Of a DNA stretch of 46,035 nt, positions 14,618-26,293 are shown piece by piece; the first letter of the stretch is position 1, and every line of letters begins with the position of its first letter. The stretch comes from Limosilactobacillus fermentum. GTDB taxonomy: Bacteria > Bacillota > Bacilli > Lactobacillales > Lactobacillaceae. The notes beneath the pieces were generated by a model. It did no database searches and had not been told where the DNA came from. It was given only the letters and a program-made list of their open reading frames with translations. The position numbers and the translations under genes were made by a program. The DNA is taken from the NCBI RefSeq assembly GCF_013394085.1, contig NZ_CP040910.1, forward strand, positions 767,509 to 813,543. The letters are read 5' to 3'.

Positions 14618-14669
14618 AGGCTGTTTTGCAAAAGGACCTATCTGGCCTGAGTGCAAAGCGGCCTTTTTT
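14618..14669 (+). terminator. Terminator/attenuator between rpsB and tsf
   Basis: AGGCTGTTTTGCA pairs with TGCAAAGCGGCCT (13 positions, two G-U) and is followed by six T. Since tsf starts only 22 nt later, with no clear promoter of its own in between, this probably gives partial read-through, lowering tsf relative to rpsB. Confidence 0.8.
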
Positions 14670-14690
14670 GAAAATTAAGGAGAGATTCTA

Positions 14691-15569
14691 ATGGCTGAAA
14701 TTAGTGCAAAGCAAGTGATGGAACTGCGCAAGAAGTCCGGTGCCGGGATCATGGACGCCAAGAAGGCCCTCGTTGCTAGTGAAGGTGACATGGACAAGGC
14801 AATGGATTACCTTCGTGAAAAGGGGATCGCTAAGGCCGCTAAGAAGAGCGACCGGATCGCCGCTGAAGGTTTGACTGACATCGTGGTGAAGGGTAACACC
14901 GCTGCGATCGTTGAACTGAACTCCGAAACTGACTTCGTGGCCGCTTCCGACCCGTTCAAGGCCGTTTTGAAGGATGTTGCTAACCTGATCGTTGACAACA
15001 AGCCGGCCGACGTGGAAGCCGCCCTGGAATTGAAGACGGCTAACGGGACGCTCAACGATGACCTGATCGCCACCACCCAAAAGACCGGTGAAAAGGTCAG
15101 CCTGCGTCGCTTCACGATCGTTGAAAAGAACGACAACGAAAACTTTGGTGCTTACCTGCACCAAGGTGGCCGGATCGCCGCTTTAACGGTGGTTGAAGGC
15201 GCTGACGAAGCAACTGCTAAGGACGTTGCAATGCACGTTGCTGCCGTTAACCCAGAATTTCTCGACCGCAGCGAAGTTTCCGACGAACGCCTGGAACACG
15301 AACGCGGCATCTTCAAGGAAGAAACTTTGAACGAAGGCAAGCCAGCTAACATCGTTGACAAGATCGTGGAAGGCCGCCTCAACAAGTTCCTCTCCCAAAT
15401 CTGCTTGGCAGACCAAGACTTTGTTAAGGACCCAGACCTGACGGTTGAAAAGTACGTTGATTCCAAGGACGGGAAGCTCAAGTCCTTCATCCGTTACGAA
15501 GTTGGGGAAGGGATCGAAAAGAAGCAAACTAACCTGGCTGAAGAAATCAAAGAACAACTGAACAAGTAA
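14691..15569 (+). CDS. tsf: Translation elongation factor Ts
   Basis: 292 aa. The N-terminal UBA-like domain ([20 protein letters not shown]) and the core signature ([10 protein letters not shown]) are both present. EF-Ts exchanges GDP on EF-Tu for GTP during elongation. RBS AAGGAGAG is at good spacing. It lies after rpsB beyond an attenuator-like terminator and before pyrH, the usual bacterial order. Confidence 0.98.
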   Translation: MAEISAKQVMELRKKSGAGIMDAKKALVASEGDMDKAMDYLREKGIAKAAKKSDRIAAEGLTDIVVKGNTAAIVELNSETDFVAASDPFKAVLKDVANLIVDNKPADVEAALELKTANGTLNDDLIATTQKTGEKVSLRRFTIVEKNDNENFGAYLHQGGRIAALTVVEGADEATAKDVAMHVAAVNPEFLDRSEVSDERLEHERGIFKEETLNEGKPANIVDKIVEGRLNKFLSQICLADQDFVKDPDLTVEKYVDSKDGKLKSFIRYEVGEGIEKKQTNLAEEIKEQLNK

Positions 15570-15580
15570 TTATCGGTTGA

Positions 15581-16374
<794 letters not shown>

Positions 16375-16375
<1 letters not shown>

Positions 16376-16935
16376 TGACTGGAAAAGAAATCCTCGCAGA
16401 AGCAAAGGAAAAGATGGCCAAGTCCGGTGATGCCTTGAAGCGGACCTTAGCCGACATTCGGGCCGGCCGGGCCAACGCGAGCCTCTTAAACACGGTAACG
16501 GTTGAATACTACGGCGCCCCGACGCCGCTTAACCAACTGGCATCGATCACGATCCCAGAAGCCCGCCAACTGTTGATCTCGCCGTACGACAAGACGACCT
16601 TAAAGGACATCGAACGGGCCATTTACGAATCTAACCTCGGCTTGACGCCGCAAAACGACGGGGAAACGATTCGGCTGGTGGTTCCGCAACTGACCGAAGA
16701 CCGTCGTAAGGAACTGGTTAAAGACGTGAAGGCGGAAATGGAAAAGGCCAAGGTGGCCGTTCGTAACGTTCGTCGGGAAGCGATGGACGACCTCAAGAAG
16801 GGGAACAAGGACGGCGACTTCAACGACGACGAATTCCACGACCTGGAAAAGAAGGTCCAAGAAGAAACCGACGCCGGTATCAAGAACCTGGAACAAATCG
16901 CCGCTGACAAGGAAAAGGAACTGTTGGAAGGCTAA
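16375..16935 (+). CDS. frr: Ribosome recycling factor
   Basis: 186 aa, the standard length. The helical bundle carries [14 protein letters not shown] (about 24-37), [30 protein letters not shown] and DRRKELVK. With EF-G it splits post-termination ribosomes. The start codon overlaps the pyrH stop. A strong terminator follows. Confidence 0.98.
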
Positions 16936-16943
16936 GCAGTTTT

Positions 16944-16985
16944 GGCTCGCCAGCTAACCCCGCGGGGTGGCCGGCGGGCTTTTTT
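16944..16985 (+). terminator. Terminator of the pyrH-frr unit
   Basis: A GC-rich hairpin (GCTCGCC with GGCGGGC outside, ACCCC with GGGGT at the tip) is followed by six T directly after frr. Confidence 0.8.
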
Positions 16986-17067
16986 CGTTACGAAGGTGAG
17001 TAGCCCCCCGCCCTAATATCTGGTAAGATGTTGATGATGCGAAAATTTTCTGAAATGGAGAATGAAG

Positions 17068-17835
17068 ATGGATTCACAAAAACAAGTGGAACCGGTTGGT
17101 GAGCCGGTGTTAGACCGGAGCCGGGTTCCGCACCACGTTGCCATTATCATGGACGGCAATGGGCGCTGGGCCCAGTCCCGCCACCTCCCGCGGGTGGCCG
17201 GCCACCAACAGGGAATGCAGACGGTCAAAAAGGTAACCATGGCCGCTAGCGACCTGGGGATTAAAGCCTTAACCCTCTACGCCTTCTCAACGGAAAACTG
17301 GAAACGCCCCTCAACTGAGGTCAAGTTCTTGATGCAACTGCCAATCCGCTTTTTTAATACCTTTGTCCCGGACCTGGTGGCCCATAACGTCCGGGTGATG
17401 GTGATGGGTGACACCACCAAGTTGCCGGCGGGGACCCAAAAGGCGGTGCAAGGCGCCCTGGATGCGACCAAGGATTGCACCGGGATGGTCTTAAACTTCG
17501 CCCTAAACTACGGCGGGCGTGACGAAATCGTTCGGGCGACCCAGGCGGTTGCAAAGCGAGTCGCCACTGGGGAGCTGACCCCGGACGCCATTTCCGAGGA
17601 GTTGATTTCCCGGGAAATGATGACGGCGCCGCTCGGTCAATTCGCCGACCCCGAGGTGATTATCCGCACCAGCGGGGAAGAACGGCTTAGTAACTTTATG
17701 CTCTGGCAGGCGGCCTACAGCGAATTAGTCTTTGTTGACGAACACTGGCCCGACTTTGACGGTGACTCCCTCAAACGGGCCTTGGCCACCTTCCAATCTC
17801 GTCACCGACGCTTCGGTGGCTTAAATAATAAGTAG
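17068..17835 (+). CDS. uppS: Undecaprenyl diphosphate synthase
   Basis: 255 aa from the ATG at 17068, the better start, 7 nt after GGAG; the ATG at 17062 is too close. The cis-prenyltransferase signature HHVAIIMDGNGRWA holds catalytic Asp29, and LYAFSTENWKRP and the ending RTSGEERLSNFMLWQ are family marks. It adds isopentenyl units from the mevalonate route to farnesyl diphosphate to make the C55 lipid carrier for peptidoglycan. Followed closely by cdsA, rseP and proS on the same strand. Confidence 0.97.
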   Translation: MDSQKQVEPVGEPVLDRSRVPHHVAIIMDGNGRWAQSRHLPRVAGHQQGMQTVKKVTMAASDLGIKALTLYAFSTENWKRPSTEVKFLMQLPIRFFNTFVPDLVAHNVRVMVMGDTTKLPAGTQKAVQGALDATKDCTGMVLNFALNYGGRDEIVRATQAVAKRVATGELTPDAISEELISREMMTAPLGQFADPEVIIRTSGEERLSNFMLWQAAYSELVFVDEHWPDFDGDSLKRALATFQSRHRRFGGLNNK

Positions 17836-17851
17836 AAACGAGGTAACGTAT

Positions 17852-18640
17852 TTGAAAACACGGGTTATTACGGCGGTGATCGCCTTAATTGTATTTATCC
17901 CGCTGATTATCGTCGGTAGCTGGCCTTTGATGCTGGCTGCCATCGTCTTGGGAATGGTCGCCATGAGCGAACTGCTCTTGATGAAGAAGATGTTTTTGAT
18001 CTCCTTTGAGGCGATTATTTCCTACCTGGGGGTGGCGGCGATGATCGTGCCCCAGACCTGGCTGGACTTTTTGCCGGAGCAAATTGGCCGGCTCACCCTG
18101 GTTTACGTAATGGTGGCTCTTCTACTCTTACACACCGTCATTCGTAAGCAACGGTTTAACTTTGACGACGCCGGGGTTTTGACCCTCGGGATGCTCTACA
18201 TCGGGATGGGCTTTAACGCCTTTACCGTTGCCCGGGCCGTCAACTTCCAAACCCTCTTGTACGGGATGCTAATTGTCTGGTTAACCGACTCCGGGGCCTA
18301 CCTGTTTGGACGCCAGTTTGGTAAGCACAAGTTAGCCCCGAACGTCAGCCCCAACAAAACCTGGGAAGGGTCCGTCTTAGGGACGGTAGCGGCGACCGTC
18401 ATTTTGGCCGTCTACTTGACCTTCTTCCCGGTTGGTTACGACAACTTAGCGGTCATGATCGTCTTGACCCTGCTTTTGTCAATCCTCGGTCAGTTCGGCG
18501 ACCTGGTCGAATCGGCCCTCAAACGGTACTATGGGGTCAAAGATTCCGGTAAGATCCTGCCCGGGCACGGGGGGATCTTGGACCGGTTTGATTCCATGCT
18601 ACTGGTCTTGCCGGCCATGGCGCTGCTGGGCATTCTCTAG
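17852..18640 (+). CDS. cdsA: Phosphatidate cytidylyltransferase
   Basis: 262 aa from a TTG at 17852 with GAGGTAA upstream. Multiple hydrophobic segments are followed by the C-terminal signature around SPNKTWEGSVLG and GDLVESALKRYYGVKDSG, then LPGHGGILDRFDS. The enzyme makes CDP-diacylglycerol from phosphatidate (made by PlsC) and CTP in the membrane. It sits between uppS and rseP as in most Firmicutes. Confidence 0.96.
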   Translation: MKTRVITAVIALIVFIPLIIVGSWPLMLAAIVLGMVAMSELLLMKKMFLISFEAIISYLGVAAMIVPQTWLDFLPEQIGRLTLVYVMVALLLLHTVIRKQRFNFDDAGVLTLGMLYIGMGFNAFTVARAVNFQTLLYGMLIVWLTDSGAYLFGRQFGKHKLAPNVSPNKTWEGSVLGTVAATVILAVYLTFFPVGYDNLAVMIVLTLLLSILGQFGDLVESALKRYYGVKDSGKILPGHGGILDRFDSMLLVLPAMALLGIL

Positions 18641-18661
18641 TCTAGCGAAGGGAGTGATTCT

Positions 18662-19933
18662 TTGATCATCACCATCATTACTTTTATCATTGTCTTCGGA
18701 ATCCTGGTGCTCGTTCACGAATTCGGCCACTACTACTTTGCCAAGCGGGCCGGGATTTTAGTACGCGAGTTTTCGATTGGGATGGGGCCCAAGGTTTGGT
18801 GGCGGCGTTCAAACGGGACGACCTACACCATCCGGATCCTGCCGCTTGGGGGCTACGTCCGCCTGGCCGGGGCCGATGAAGATGAAGACGAACTCCGTCC
18901 CGGGACGCCGGTGACCTTGCAAACCAATGAGGAAGGCAAGGTGACCCTGATCAACGCCAGCGAAAAGGAAACCCTGTTGGAGGGGATTCCGCTGCGGATC
19001 GTTGACAGCGACCTGGAGGATAAGTTAATCATCTCCGGGTACGAAAATGATGATGAAGAAACCGTCAAGACCTACCCGGTTGATCACGACGCGACGATCG
19101 TCGAACGGGACGGGACCGAGGTGCGGATCGCCCCCAAGGACGTTCAGTTCCAATCGGCCAGCTTACCGGCACGGATGATGACCAACTTTGCCGGGCCAAT
19201 GAACAACTTCATCTTGTCCCTGCTGGTCTTCATCATCCTGGGCTTTACCCTGAGCGGGATCCCCACCAACTCCAACGTTTTGGGCGGGGTGACCAAGGAT
19301 TCGGTGGCTGCCAAGGCCGGCCTGGTGAGCGGCGATAAAATTACCAGGGTGGCGACGACCAAGGTCAGCACCTGGAACGATATTTCCCAGGCAATTTCCC
19401 CTAACCCGGGGAAGAAGCTCGCCGTTACCTACCAGCGCGATGGCAAGACCTACCACACCACCGTGACGCCTAAGGCCACCAAACAGGGGAGCCAAACGGT
19501 CGGGATGATCGGGATCAGAGAAGAGGAGAAGTTTGATCCGGTCGCCCGCATTAACTACGGCTGGCGCCAATTTATCACCGCCGGCACCCTGATCTTTGCG
19601 GTGCTCGGCCACATGATTACGCACGGCTTTAGCTTAAACGACCTGGGGGGGCCGGTGGCAATTTACGCCGGCACCTCGCCGGCCACCTCGTTAGGGATTA
19701 ACGGCATCCTCGCCTTCTTGGCGATGCTGTCGATTAACCTAGGGATCGTTAACCTGATTCCGATCCCGGCCTTAGACGGGGGGAAGCTCCTCTTAAACAT
19801 TGTCGAAGGCATCATTCGCCGGCCAATTCCCGAAAAAGTGGAGGGGATTTTGAATTTGGCTGGCTTTGCCCTCTTGATGATCCTGATGGTCCTTGTGACC
19901 TATAACGACATTCAACGCTACTTTATCCATTAA
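18662..19933 (+). CDS. rseP: RIP zinc metalloprotease RseP/RasP
   Basis: 423 aa from a TTG at 18662 (RBS GAAGGGAGTG). The first membrane helix carries the zinc motif HEFGH (19-23). A PDZ domain follows (about 205-275, GVTKDSVAAKAGLVSGDKIT), and the second zinc region is IPIPALDGGKLL (about 365-376). It performs intramembrane cleavage of anti-sigma factors and leftover signal peptides. The segment between the first helix and the PDZ domain is long and acidic (DEDEDELRPG), as in lactobacilli. Confidence 0.95.
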   Translation: MIITIITFIIVFGILVLVHEFGHYYFAKRAGILVREFSIGMGPKVWWRRSNGTTYTIRILPLGGYVRLAGADEDEDELRPGTPVTLQTNEEGKVTLINASEKETLLEGIPLRIVDSDLEDKLIISGYENDDEETVKTYPVDHDATIVERDGTEVRIAPKDVQFQSASLPARMMTNFAGPMNNFILSLLVFIILGFTLSGIPTNSNVLGGVTKDSVAAKAGLVSGDKITRVATTKVSTWNDISQAISPNPGKKLAVTYQRDGKTYHTTVTPKATKQGSQTVGMIGIREEEKFDPVARINYGWRQFITAGTLIFAVLGHMITHGFSLNDLGGPVAIYAGTSPATSLGINGILAFLAMLSINLGIVNLIPIPALDGGKLLLNIVEGIIRRPIPEKVEGILNLAGFALLMILMVLVTYNDIQRYFIH

Positions 19934-19966
19934 CAAATTTTTTTGAAGAAGAAGGAGAATCGATTT

Positions 19967-21688
19967 ATGAAGCAGTCACAGATGCTGATTCCAACCCAAA
20001 AGGAAGCACCGGCAGACGCCGAAGTCTTATCCCACAAGATGATGGTCCGGGCGGGCTACATCTACCAAGTTTCCGCCGGGGTGTGGGCCTACTTGCCGTT
20101 GGCCTACCGGGTCATCCGTAAGATTGAACAAATCATCCGCGAGGAAATGGACAAGGCCGGGGCGGTCGAAATGCTCCTGCCGGGACTCTTGCCGGCCGAC
20201 TTATGGAAGGAATCTGGCCGTTACGAGGCATACGGGGACAACCTGTTTAAGTTAAAGGACCGCCGGGAACGCGACTTCATCCTGGGGCCGACCCACGAAG
20301 AAACGGTCACCTCCATCCTGCGTGACGCCATCCACTCCTACAAGAAGCTGCCGCTGGTCGTTTACCAACTACAAGATAAGTACCGCGACGAGGACCGGCC
20401 GCGTTACGGGATCTTGCGGGGCAAGGAATTTGAAATGCTCGACGGTTACTCCTTCTCTGCCGATCAAGCCGGCTTAGACCAGGCTTACGATCTGCAAGCT
20501 AAGGCCTACCGCAACATCTTTGACCGGATTGGCCTTGATTACAAGGTGATCTTAGCCGATTCCGGGACGATGGGGGGCAAGAACTCCCAAGAATTCTCCG
20601 CCCCGGCCGCAATTGGTGAAGACGTGATTGCCTACACGGACGGCGATTACGCCGCCAACCTGGAAAAGGCAACCACCAAGTTCACCCCGACGAAGCAAAT
20701 CGGTGAAGAGGCCGAATTGACCAAGAAGGCGACCCCGGGCGCCCACACGGTTGACGAAGCCGCCGAAAGCCTGGGCCTGGAAGCCAGCCAAATCTTAAAG
20801 AGCATGGTCTTCTTAGCCAAGTTTGAAGGCGAAGAGCTTAAGCCGGTGATGGTTCTGATGCGGGGCAACGACGAGGTTAACGAAACCAAGGTCGCTTCTT
20901 ACCTGGGCTGCGAAGAATTGTTGATGGCCTCCGAAGAAGACACCGAAAAGTACCTAGGCGCACACCCGGGCTCCTTGGGACCGATCGGGGTCAAAGAAGA
21001 CGTCACCATCCTGGCTGACCAACACCTGCAGGGGATGATTAACATGGCCCTGGGTGCTAATGACGATGGTTACCACTACATCAACGCCAACTTCAACCGC
21101 GACTTTAAGGTGGATCAGTTTGGCGACTTCCGGACCGTTCAAGAAGGTGAAACGGCGCCGGACGGTTTACCAATCAAGTTCACCAACGGGATCGAAATTG
21201 GTCACATCTTCAAGCTGGGGACCCACTACTCCGAGGTCTTCGGGGCGACGGTGCTGGACCAAAATGGCCGCGACGTGCCGATGATCATGGGTTGCTACGG
21301 GATCGGGGTTTCCCGCCTGCTGTCCGCCATTTCCGAACAAAACGCCGACGAAAACGGGCTGGTGTGGCCGCAAGCCGTGGCACCGTTTGACATCCACGTG
21401 ATTCCAGTTAACGCCAAGAAGGAAGACCAGATGGCCATGGCCGAAGAAATTACGGCCAACCTAGAAGAGGCCGGCTACGAAGTCCTCGTTGACGACCGCA
21501 AGGAACGGGCCGGGGTCAAGTTTGCCGACGCCGACTTGATCGGGGTGCCGATCCGGGTCACGGTCGGTAAGAAGGCCGGCGAAGGGATCGTGGAAATCAA
21601 GATCCGCAAGACCGGTGAAACCTTGGAAGTGCACAAGGAAGAATTGGCCACCAACATCGCCATCTTGCTTAAGCAAACGGCTGAATAA
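19967..21688 (+). CDS. proS: Prolyl-tRNA synthetase
   Basis: 573 aa from the ATG at 19967 (AAGGAG 9 nt upstream; an in-frame codon at 19943 precedes the SD). It is a class II synthetase: motif 2 area KYRDEDRPRYGILRGKEFEM, and the motif 3 area GCYGIGVSRLLSA. The length and the region between about 225 and 390 fit the bacterial type with an inserted editing domain that removes Ala-tRNA(Pro). The C-terminal anticodon-binding domain ends in the helix about residue 560. Confidence 0.97.
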   Translation: MKQSQMLIPTQKEAPADAEVLSHKMMVRAGYIYQVSAGVWAYLPLAYRVIRKIEQIIREEMDKAGAVEMLLPGLLPADLWKESGRYEAYGDNLFKLKDRRERDFILGPTHEETVTSILRDAIHSYKKLPLVVYQLQDKYRDEDRPRYGILRGKEFEMLDGYSFSADQAGLDQAYDLQAKAYRNIFDRIGLDYKVILADSGTMGGKNSQEFSAPAAIGEDVIAYTDGDYAANLEKATTKFTPTKQIGEEAELTKKATPGAHTVDEAAESLGLEASQILKSMVFLAKFEGEELKPVMVLMRGNDEVNETKVASYLGCEELLMASEEDTEKYLGAHPGSLGPIGVKEDVTILADQHLQGMINMALGANDDGYHYINANFNRDFKVDQFGDFRTVQEGETAPDGLPIKFTNGIEIGHIFKLGTHYSEVFGATVLDQNGRDVPMIMGCYGIGVSRLLSAISEQNADENGLVWPQAVAPFDIHVIPVNAKKEDQMAMAEEITANLEEAGYEVLVDDRKERAGVKFADADLIGVPIRVTVGKKAGEGIVEIKIRKTGETLEVHKEELATNIAILLKQTAE

Positions 21689-21694
21689 CAAGCG

Positions 21695-21736
21695 AAAGTG
21701 GTTCGGGGATTTCACCGGCCACTTTTGTTTTTTCTT
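21695..21736 (+). terminator. Terminator after proS
   Basis: AAAGTGG and CCACTTT form the base of a hairpin with a CGGGGATTTCACCGG tip, followed by TGTTTTTT. It closes the uppS-cdsA-rseP-proS unit and separates it from polC. Confidence 0.75.
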
Positions 21737-21784
21737 GCATTCACCCAGTAAGATGTTAGAATTTAGTTTGCGAACAAACGTTTG
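21735..21784 (+). promoter_or_regulatory. polC promoter with an adjacent LexA-box-like site
   Basis: A candidate promoter TTGCAT (21735-21740), 16-bp spacer, TAGAAT (21757-21762) precedes polC. Just downstream, at 21771-21784, CGAACAAACGTTTG fits the SOS box CGAACRNRYGTTYC except for the last base, and is close to the boxes at lexA. It covers the expected start region, so LexA repression of polC is possible. Confidence 0.45.
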
Positions 21785-21827
21785 AAAGAGTGCGCCCTGA
21801 CGGCGTGTTAGAAAGAGGAGGGATTTT

Positions 21828-24800
21828 GTGGCCCTAAGCAAACAGGAACAGTTTGAAAAGTTACTGGAGCAAATTGACTATGCCGACTCCCACTTAACGG
21901 GCGGGGCGATTGACCAAGTGGTGGTTCACCAGCAGTCACGGGTGTGGGAGTTGCACCTTCACTTAAGGGAGGTCTTGCCGCTAGCCGTCTTCACCCAGCT
22001 GGAACAAAAAACGGCGGTTTCCTTTCACCAACTGGCCAAGGCCCAGGTCCGCTTTGAGATCACGACCGACCAAGGGGAGCTGGTCCCAAACTTGATTAGC
22101 GACTACTGGCCTTACGTGGTCCGGATGGTGGCCGGCAATTCGCCGATGGCCCAGGAAATCTGCTTAAAGACCTCGCCGGAGCTCGACGACGGGCGGGTGA
22201 GCCTGCTGATGGAAAACGAGGCCGTCGAACAGATCTTTGCCACCAAGCTCCTAGGCAAGATCGAGGAGGGCTACCAGCAGGTGGGCTTTCCGGCCTTTCA
22301 TATCCACACCCTGGTCGACCAGAGTGCGTCCCAAGCCAAGATTGAGGAATTAAAGGCCAAGCAACAAAAGGCCGACGAGGAGCTGGTTAAACAGGCCCGC
22401 ACCCAGATCGAACAAGCCAAGCAAAAGAAACAGGCGACCGCCAGTGCGGCCCCCGACGGCCCAATTGTGATCGGCAGAAAGCTCGGGCCGAACGATCAGG
22501 TGACCCGGATGGCCACGATCACCGAAGAGGAGAGCCAGGTGGTCGTCGAAGGGTACGTCTTTGCCAAGGAGATCAAGGAACTGCGCTCGGAGCGCCAGAT
22601 CCTGATCCTAGAGATTACCGATTACACCTCCTCGTTTTCGGTTAAGATGTTCTCCGACCGGCGGGGGACCAATAAGCCGCTCTTTGCCGCCCTGGAAAAG
22701 GGGATGTGGGTCAAGGTCCGCGGTTCGGTGCAAGAAGACACCTACATGCGCGACCTGGTGATTAACGCCCGCGACATTAACGAGGTCTCCCACCAGGAAC
22801 GCCAGGACACGGCGCCGGCCGACCAAAAGCGGATTGAGTTACACCTCCACACCACCATGTCGACGATGGACGCCACCAACACGATCGGCGAATACGTTAA
22901 GCAGGCGATTAAGTGGGGCCAACCGGCGATCGCCATTACCGATCACGCCGGCTTACAGGGCTTCCCGGAGGCCTTTAGCTCCTCGTACGACGGGAAAAAG
23001 GACGAAAGCAAGATTAAGATGCTCTACGGCGTCGAGGCCAACGTGGTTGATGACGGGGTGCCGCTGGTTTATAACGAAAACCACCTGCCGCTCAAGGGCC
23101 AGCCCTACGTGATCTTCGACATTGAAACGACCGGGCTGTCGGCCATCTACGACCGGATCATCCAAGTTTCGGCCGTCAAGATGCAAGATGGCGAGGTCTT
23201 AGACCACTTCGACCAATTCATCGACCCGGGCTTCCACCTGTCGGAACAAACGACCGCCCTGACCTCGATCACCGACGACATGGTGCAGGGGTCCAAGACC
23301 GAAGAAGAGGTCCTCAAGCTCTTTGACGACTTTGCGGACGGCTCGCTGTTAGCCGGGCACAACGTCTCCTTTGATATGGGCTTTATGAACGTGGCCTACG
23401 AACGGCACGGGATGGGGCAAATCAAGCAGCCGGTCATCGACACCTTGCCGCTGGCCCGCTTCTTGCACCCGGACTTTCGCGGTTACCGCTTGAACACCCT
23501 GAGCAAGCGCTTTAAGGTCTCCTTGGAGCACCACCACTTGGCCTCTTACGACTCCGAAGCCACCGGCCACTTGCTGGCGATCTTTTTAAAGGACGCCGAG
23601 GAGCGCTACGGGGTGACCTACGTCGACGACTTGAACAAGCATATGACTGACAACGGGGCTTACCGCCACGCCCGGCCGTTCCACGTCACCATCTTGGCGG
23701 CGACCCAGGCTGGCTTGAAGAACCTTTACAAGCTAGTTTCTTTGTCCAACGTCGAGTACTTTGCCCGGGTACCCCGGATTCCGCGTTCGGTTTTGAACCG
23801 CTACCGGGAGGGGCTCTTGCTCGGGACCGCCTGTGCCGACGGGGAAGTCTTCACCGCCATGATGCAAAAGGGTTACGGCGAGGCCAAACGGTTGGCAGAA
23901 TTTTACGATTACATCGAGGTCCAGCCCAAGCCTAATTATGCTCCACTGTTAGAGAGTGGCGTGATCACGGATCAGGCCCACTTAGAAGACATCCTAAAGA
24001 ACATGGTAAAACTCGGTAGCGCCCTGAATAAGCCGGTCGTGGCCACCGGGGACGCCCACTACATTAACCCCGAAGACGCCATTTACCGTAAGATTCTGAT
24101 CAACTCCCAGGGGGGTGCCAACCCCTTGAACCGGACCGAGCGCCCCGACGTGCACTTCCGGACCACCGACGAGATGCTCGACCTCTTCTCCTTCCTGGGC
24201 GAGGACGTCGCCAAGCAGATTGTCGTTGATAACACCCACCTGGTTGCCGACATGGTCGACGACGGGATCCGCCCGGTTAAGGCCGGCTTGTACCCGCCGC
24301 ACATGGAGGGGGCCGAACAAGAAATTCAGGACCGGACCTGGACGACGGCCAAGGAATGGTACGGTGACCCGCTGCCGCAACTGGTTAAGGACCGGGTTGA
24401 ATTGGAACTGAACTCGATCGTTTCCAACGGGTTCTCGGTCCACTACTTGATCGCCCAGCGGCTGGTGGCCAAGTCAACTAAGGACGGCTACCTGGTCGGG
24501 TCACGGGGGTCGGTCGGCTCCAGTGTGGTCGCCACTTTGTCTGGGATTACCGAGGTTAACCCACTACCGCCGCACTACCGCTGCCCGAACTGTCAGTACT
24601 CGCACTTTTACACCAAGGGGGAATACTCCTCGGGCTTTGACTTGCCCGACAAGGACTGCCCGAAGTGTGGGACCAAGATGATTGGTGACGGCCACGACAT
24701 CCCCTTCCAAACCTTCTTGGGCTTTAAGGGGAATAAGGTTCCGGATATCGATTTGAACTTCTCAGGGGACTACCAACCGATCGCCCACAACTACATGAAG

Positions 24801-26171
24801 GTCTTGTTCGGTGAAAATAACGTTTACCGGGCCGGCACGATCGGGACGGTCGCCGATAAGACCGCCTACGGTTACGTCAAGGCCTACGAACGTGACAAGG
24901 AAGTTCAGTTCCGCGGCGCCGAAGAGGACCGGCTGGCCAGCGGGGCGACCGGGGTCAAGCGGACGACCGGCCAGCACCCGGCCGGGATCATCATCGTGCC
25001 CGACGACATGGAAATTTACGACTTCACGCCGGTTCAGTACCCGGCCGACGACCAATCGGCGGCCTGGGAAACGACCCACTTCGATTTCCACTCGATCCAC
25101 GACAATATTTTGAAGATGGACATCCTGGGCCACGATGACCCAACCATGATCCGGGCCCTCCAGGACCTGTCGGGGATCAACCCGCAGTCGATCCCGATGG
25201 ACGACCCCGGGGTGATGAGCCTCTTCTCCAGCCCCGAAGCGCTCGGGGTGACCGAAGAACAGATCAACTCCAAGACCGGGACGCTCGGGCTGCCCGAATT
25301 TGGGACCCGCTTTGTGCGGGGGATGCTAGAAGACACCCACCCGCAAAACTATTCCCAACTCCTGCAAATTTCCGGGCTCTCCCACGGGACCGGGGTGTGG
25401 CTCGATAACGCCCAGGAACTGATTAAAAACGGCACCGCCACGATTGCCAACGTGATCGGGTGCCGGGATAACATCATGACCGACTTGATCCACTACGGGT
25501 TGGATTCGGAAACCTCTTTCCAGGTCATGGAACACGTCCGTAAGGGAAAGGGGATCCCCGAAGAGTGGCAAGAGAAGATGACCGAAGTCGGCGTGCCGCA
25601 GTGGTACCTCGACTCGTGTTTGAAGATCAAGTACATGTTCCCGCGGGCCCACGCGGCCGCCTATGTCTTGATGGCCCTGCGGATTGCCTACTTTAAGGTC
25701 TACTTCCCGCTGGTTTACTACGCCGCCTTCTTCTCGGTGCGGGCCGATGACTTTGACGTCGTCGCCATGAGCCACGGCAAGGAAGCCGTTAAGTCAGCGA
25801 TGCAAGCAATTACCAGCAAGGGCAACGAAGCCACGGCCAAGGAAAAGTCACTGCTGACGATCCTGGAGCTGGCTAACGAAATGCTGGAGCGGGGCTTTAA
25901 GTTTAAGATGGTCGACATCGAACGCTCCGACGCCACCGACTGGTTAATTGATGGCGACACCCTAATTGCGCCGTTCCGGGCGATCCCGGGACTGGGGATC
26001 AACGTTGCCAAGCAGATCGTGGCCGCCCGGGAGGAAAAGCCCTTCTTGTCCAAGCAAGACCTCTCCGAACGGGGGAAGGTCTCCAAGACCTTGATCGAGT
26101 TTATGACCGTCAACCACGTCTTAGACCAACTCCCAGACGAAAACCAGCTGTCCTTGTTTGACATGTTGTAA
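21828..26171 (+). CDS. polC: DNA polymerase III alpha subunit, PolC type
   Basis: 1447 aa from the GTG at 21828 (RBS GAGGAGGG). Domains in order: N-terminal and OB regions (to about 330), PHP (about 335-420, [15 protein letters not shown] and TDHAGLQG), and the inserted 3'-5' exonuclease (about 425-590, DIETTGL with the catalytic Asp and Glu). Then come the polymerase core with the PolC zinc knuckle (CPNC at about 920, CPKC at about 944), the catalytic [10 protein letters not shown] (about 970), and a C-terminal HhH region. It is the replicative polymerase of low-GC Gram-positives. Confidence 0.98.
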   Translation: MALSKQEQFEKLLEQIDYADSHLTGGAIDQVVVHQQSRVWELHLHLREVLPLAVFTQLEQKTAVSFHQLAKAQVRFEITTDQGELVPNLISDYWPYVVRMVAGNSPMAQEICLKTSPELDDGRVSLLMENEAVEQIFATKLLGKIEEGYQQVGFPAFHIHTLVDQSASQAKIEELKAKQQKADEELVKQARTQIEQAKQKKQATASAAPDGPIVIGRKLGPNDQVTRMATITEEESQVVVEGYVFAKEIKELRSERQILILEITDYTSSFSVKMFSDRRGTNKPLFAALEKGMWVKVRGSVQEDTYMRDLVINARDINEVSHQERQDTAPADQKRIELHLHTTMSTMDATNTIGEYVKQAIKWGQPAIAITDHAGLQGFPEAFSSSYDGKKDESKIKMLYGVEANVVDDGVPLVYNENHLPLKGQPYVIFDIETTGLSAIYDRIIQVSAVKMQDGEVLDHFDQFIDPGFHLSEQTTALTSITDDMVQGSKTEEEVLKLFDDFADGSLLAGHNVSFDMGFMNVAYERHGMGQIKQPVIDTLPLARFLHPDFRGYRLNTLSKRFKVSLEHHHLASYDSEATGHLLAIFLKDAEERYGVTYVDDLNKHMTDNGAYRHARPFHVTILAATQAGLKNLYKLVSLSNVEYFARVPRIPRSVLNRYREGLLLGTACADGEVFTAMMQKGYGEAKRLAEFYDYIEVQPKPNYAPLLESGVITDQAHLEDILKNMVKLGSALNKPVVATGDAHYINPEDAIYRKILINSQGGANPLNRTERPDVHFRTTDEMLDLFSFLGEDVAKQIVVDNTHLVADMVDDGIRPVKAGLYPPHMEGAEQEIQDRTWTTAKEWYGDPLPQLVKDRVELELNSIVSNGFSVHYLIAQRLVAKSTKDGYLVGSRGSVGSSVVATLSGITEVNPLPPHYRCPNCQYSHFYTKGEYSSGFDLPDKDCPKCGTKMIGDGHDIPFQTFLGFKGNKVPDIDLNFSGDYQPIAHNYMKVLFGENNVYRAGTIGTVADKTAYGYVKAYERDKEVQFRGAEEDRLASGATGVKRTTGQHPAGIIIVPDDMEIYDFTPVQYPADDQSAAWETTHFDFHSIHDNILKMDILGHDDPTMIRALQDLSGINPQSIPMDDPGVMSLFSSPEALGVTEEQINSKTGTLGLPEFGTRFVRGMLEDTHPQNYSQLLQISGLSHGTGVWLDNAQELIKNGTATIANVIGCRDNIMTDLIHYGLDSETSFQVMEHVRKGKGIPEEWQEKMTEVGVPQWYLDSCLKIKYMFPRAHAAAYVLMALRIAYFKVYFPLVYYAAFFSVRADDFDVVAMSHGKEAVKSAMQAITSKGNEATAKEKSLLTILELANEMLERGFKFKMVDIERSDATDWLIDGDTLIAPFRAIPGLGINVAKQIVAAREEKPFLSKQDLSERGKVSKTLIEFMTVNHVLDQLPDENQLSLFDML

Positions 26172-26252
26172 TGGGAGTGGCAACTAACCTCCTCGGCGGG
26201 TCGGCTGGCTAAGCTAAGGCAAGGGTTAGCGACTACATTAATATCTGCGAAT

Positions 26253-26291
26253 AAAAAAGAGGCGATGGCAAATTTGTCATCGTCTCTTTTT
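26253..26291. terminator. Bidirectional terminator between polC and argD
   Basis: AAAAAGAGGCGATG pairs with CATCGTCTCTTTTT, with A-rich and T-rich ends that suit both converging transcripts. Confidence 0.85.
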
Positions 26292-26293
26292 GT

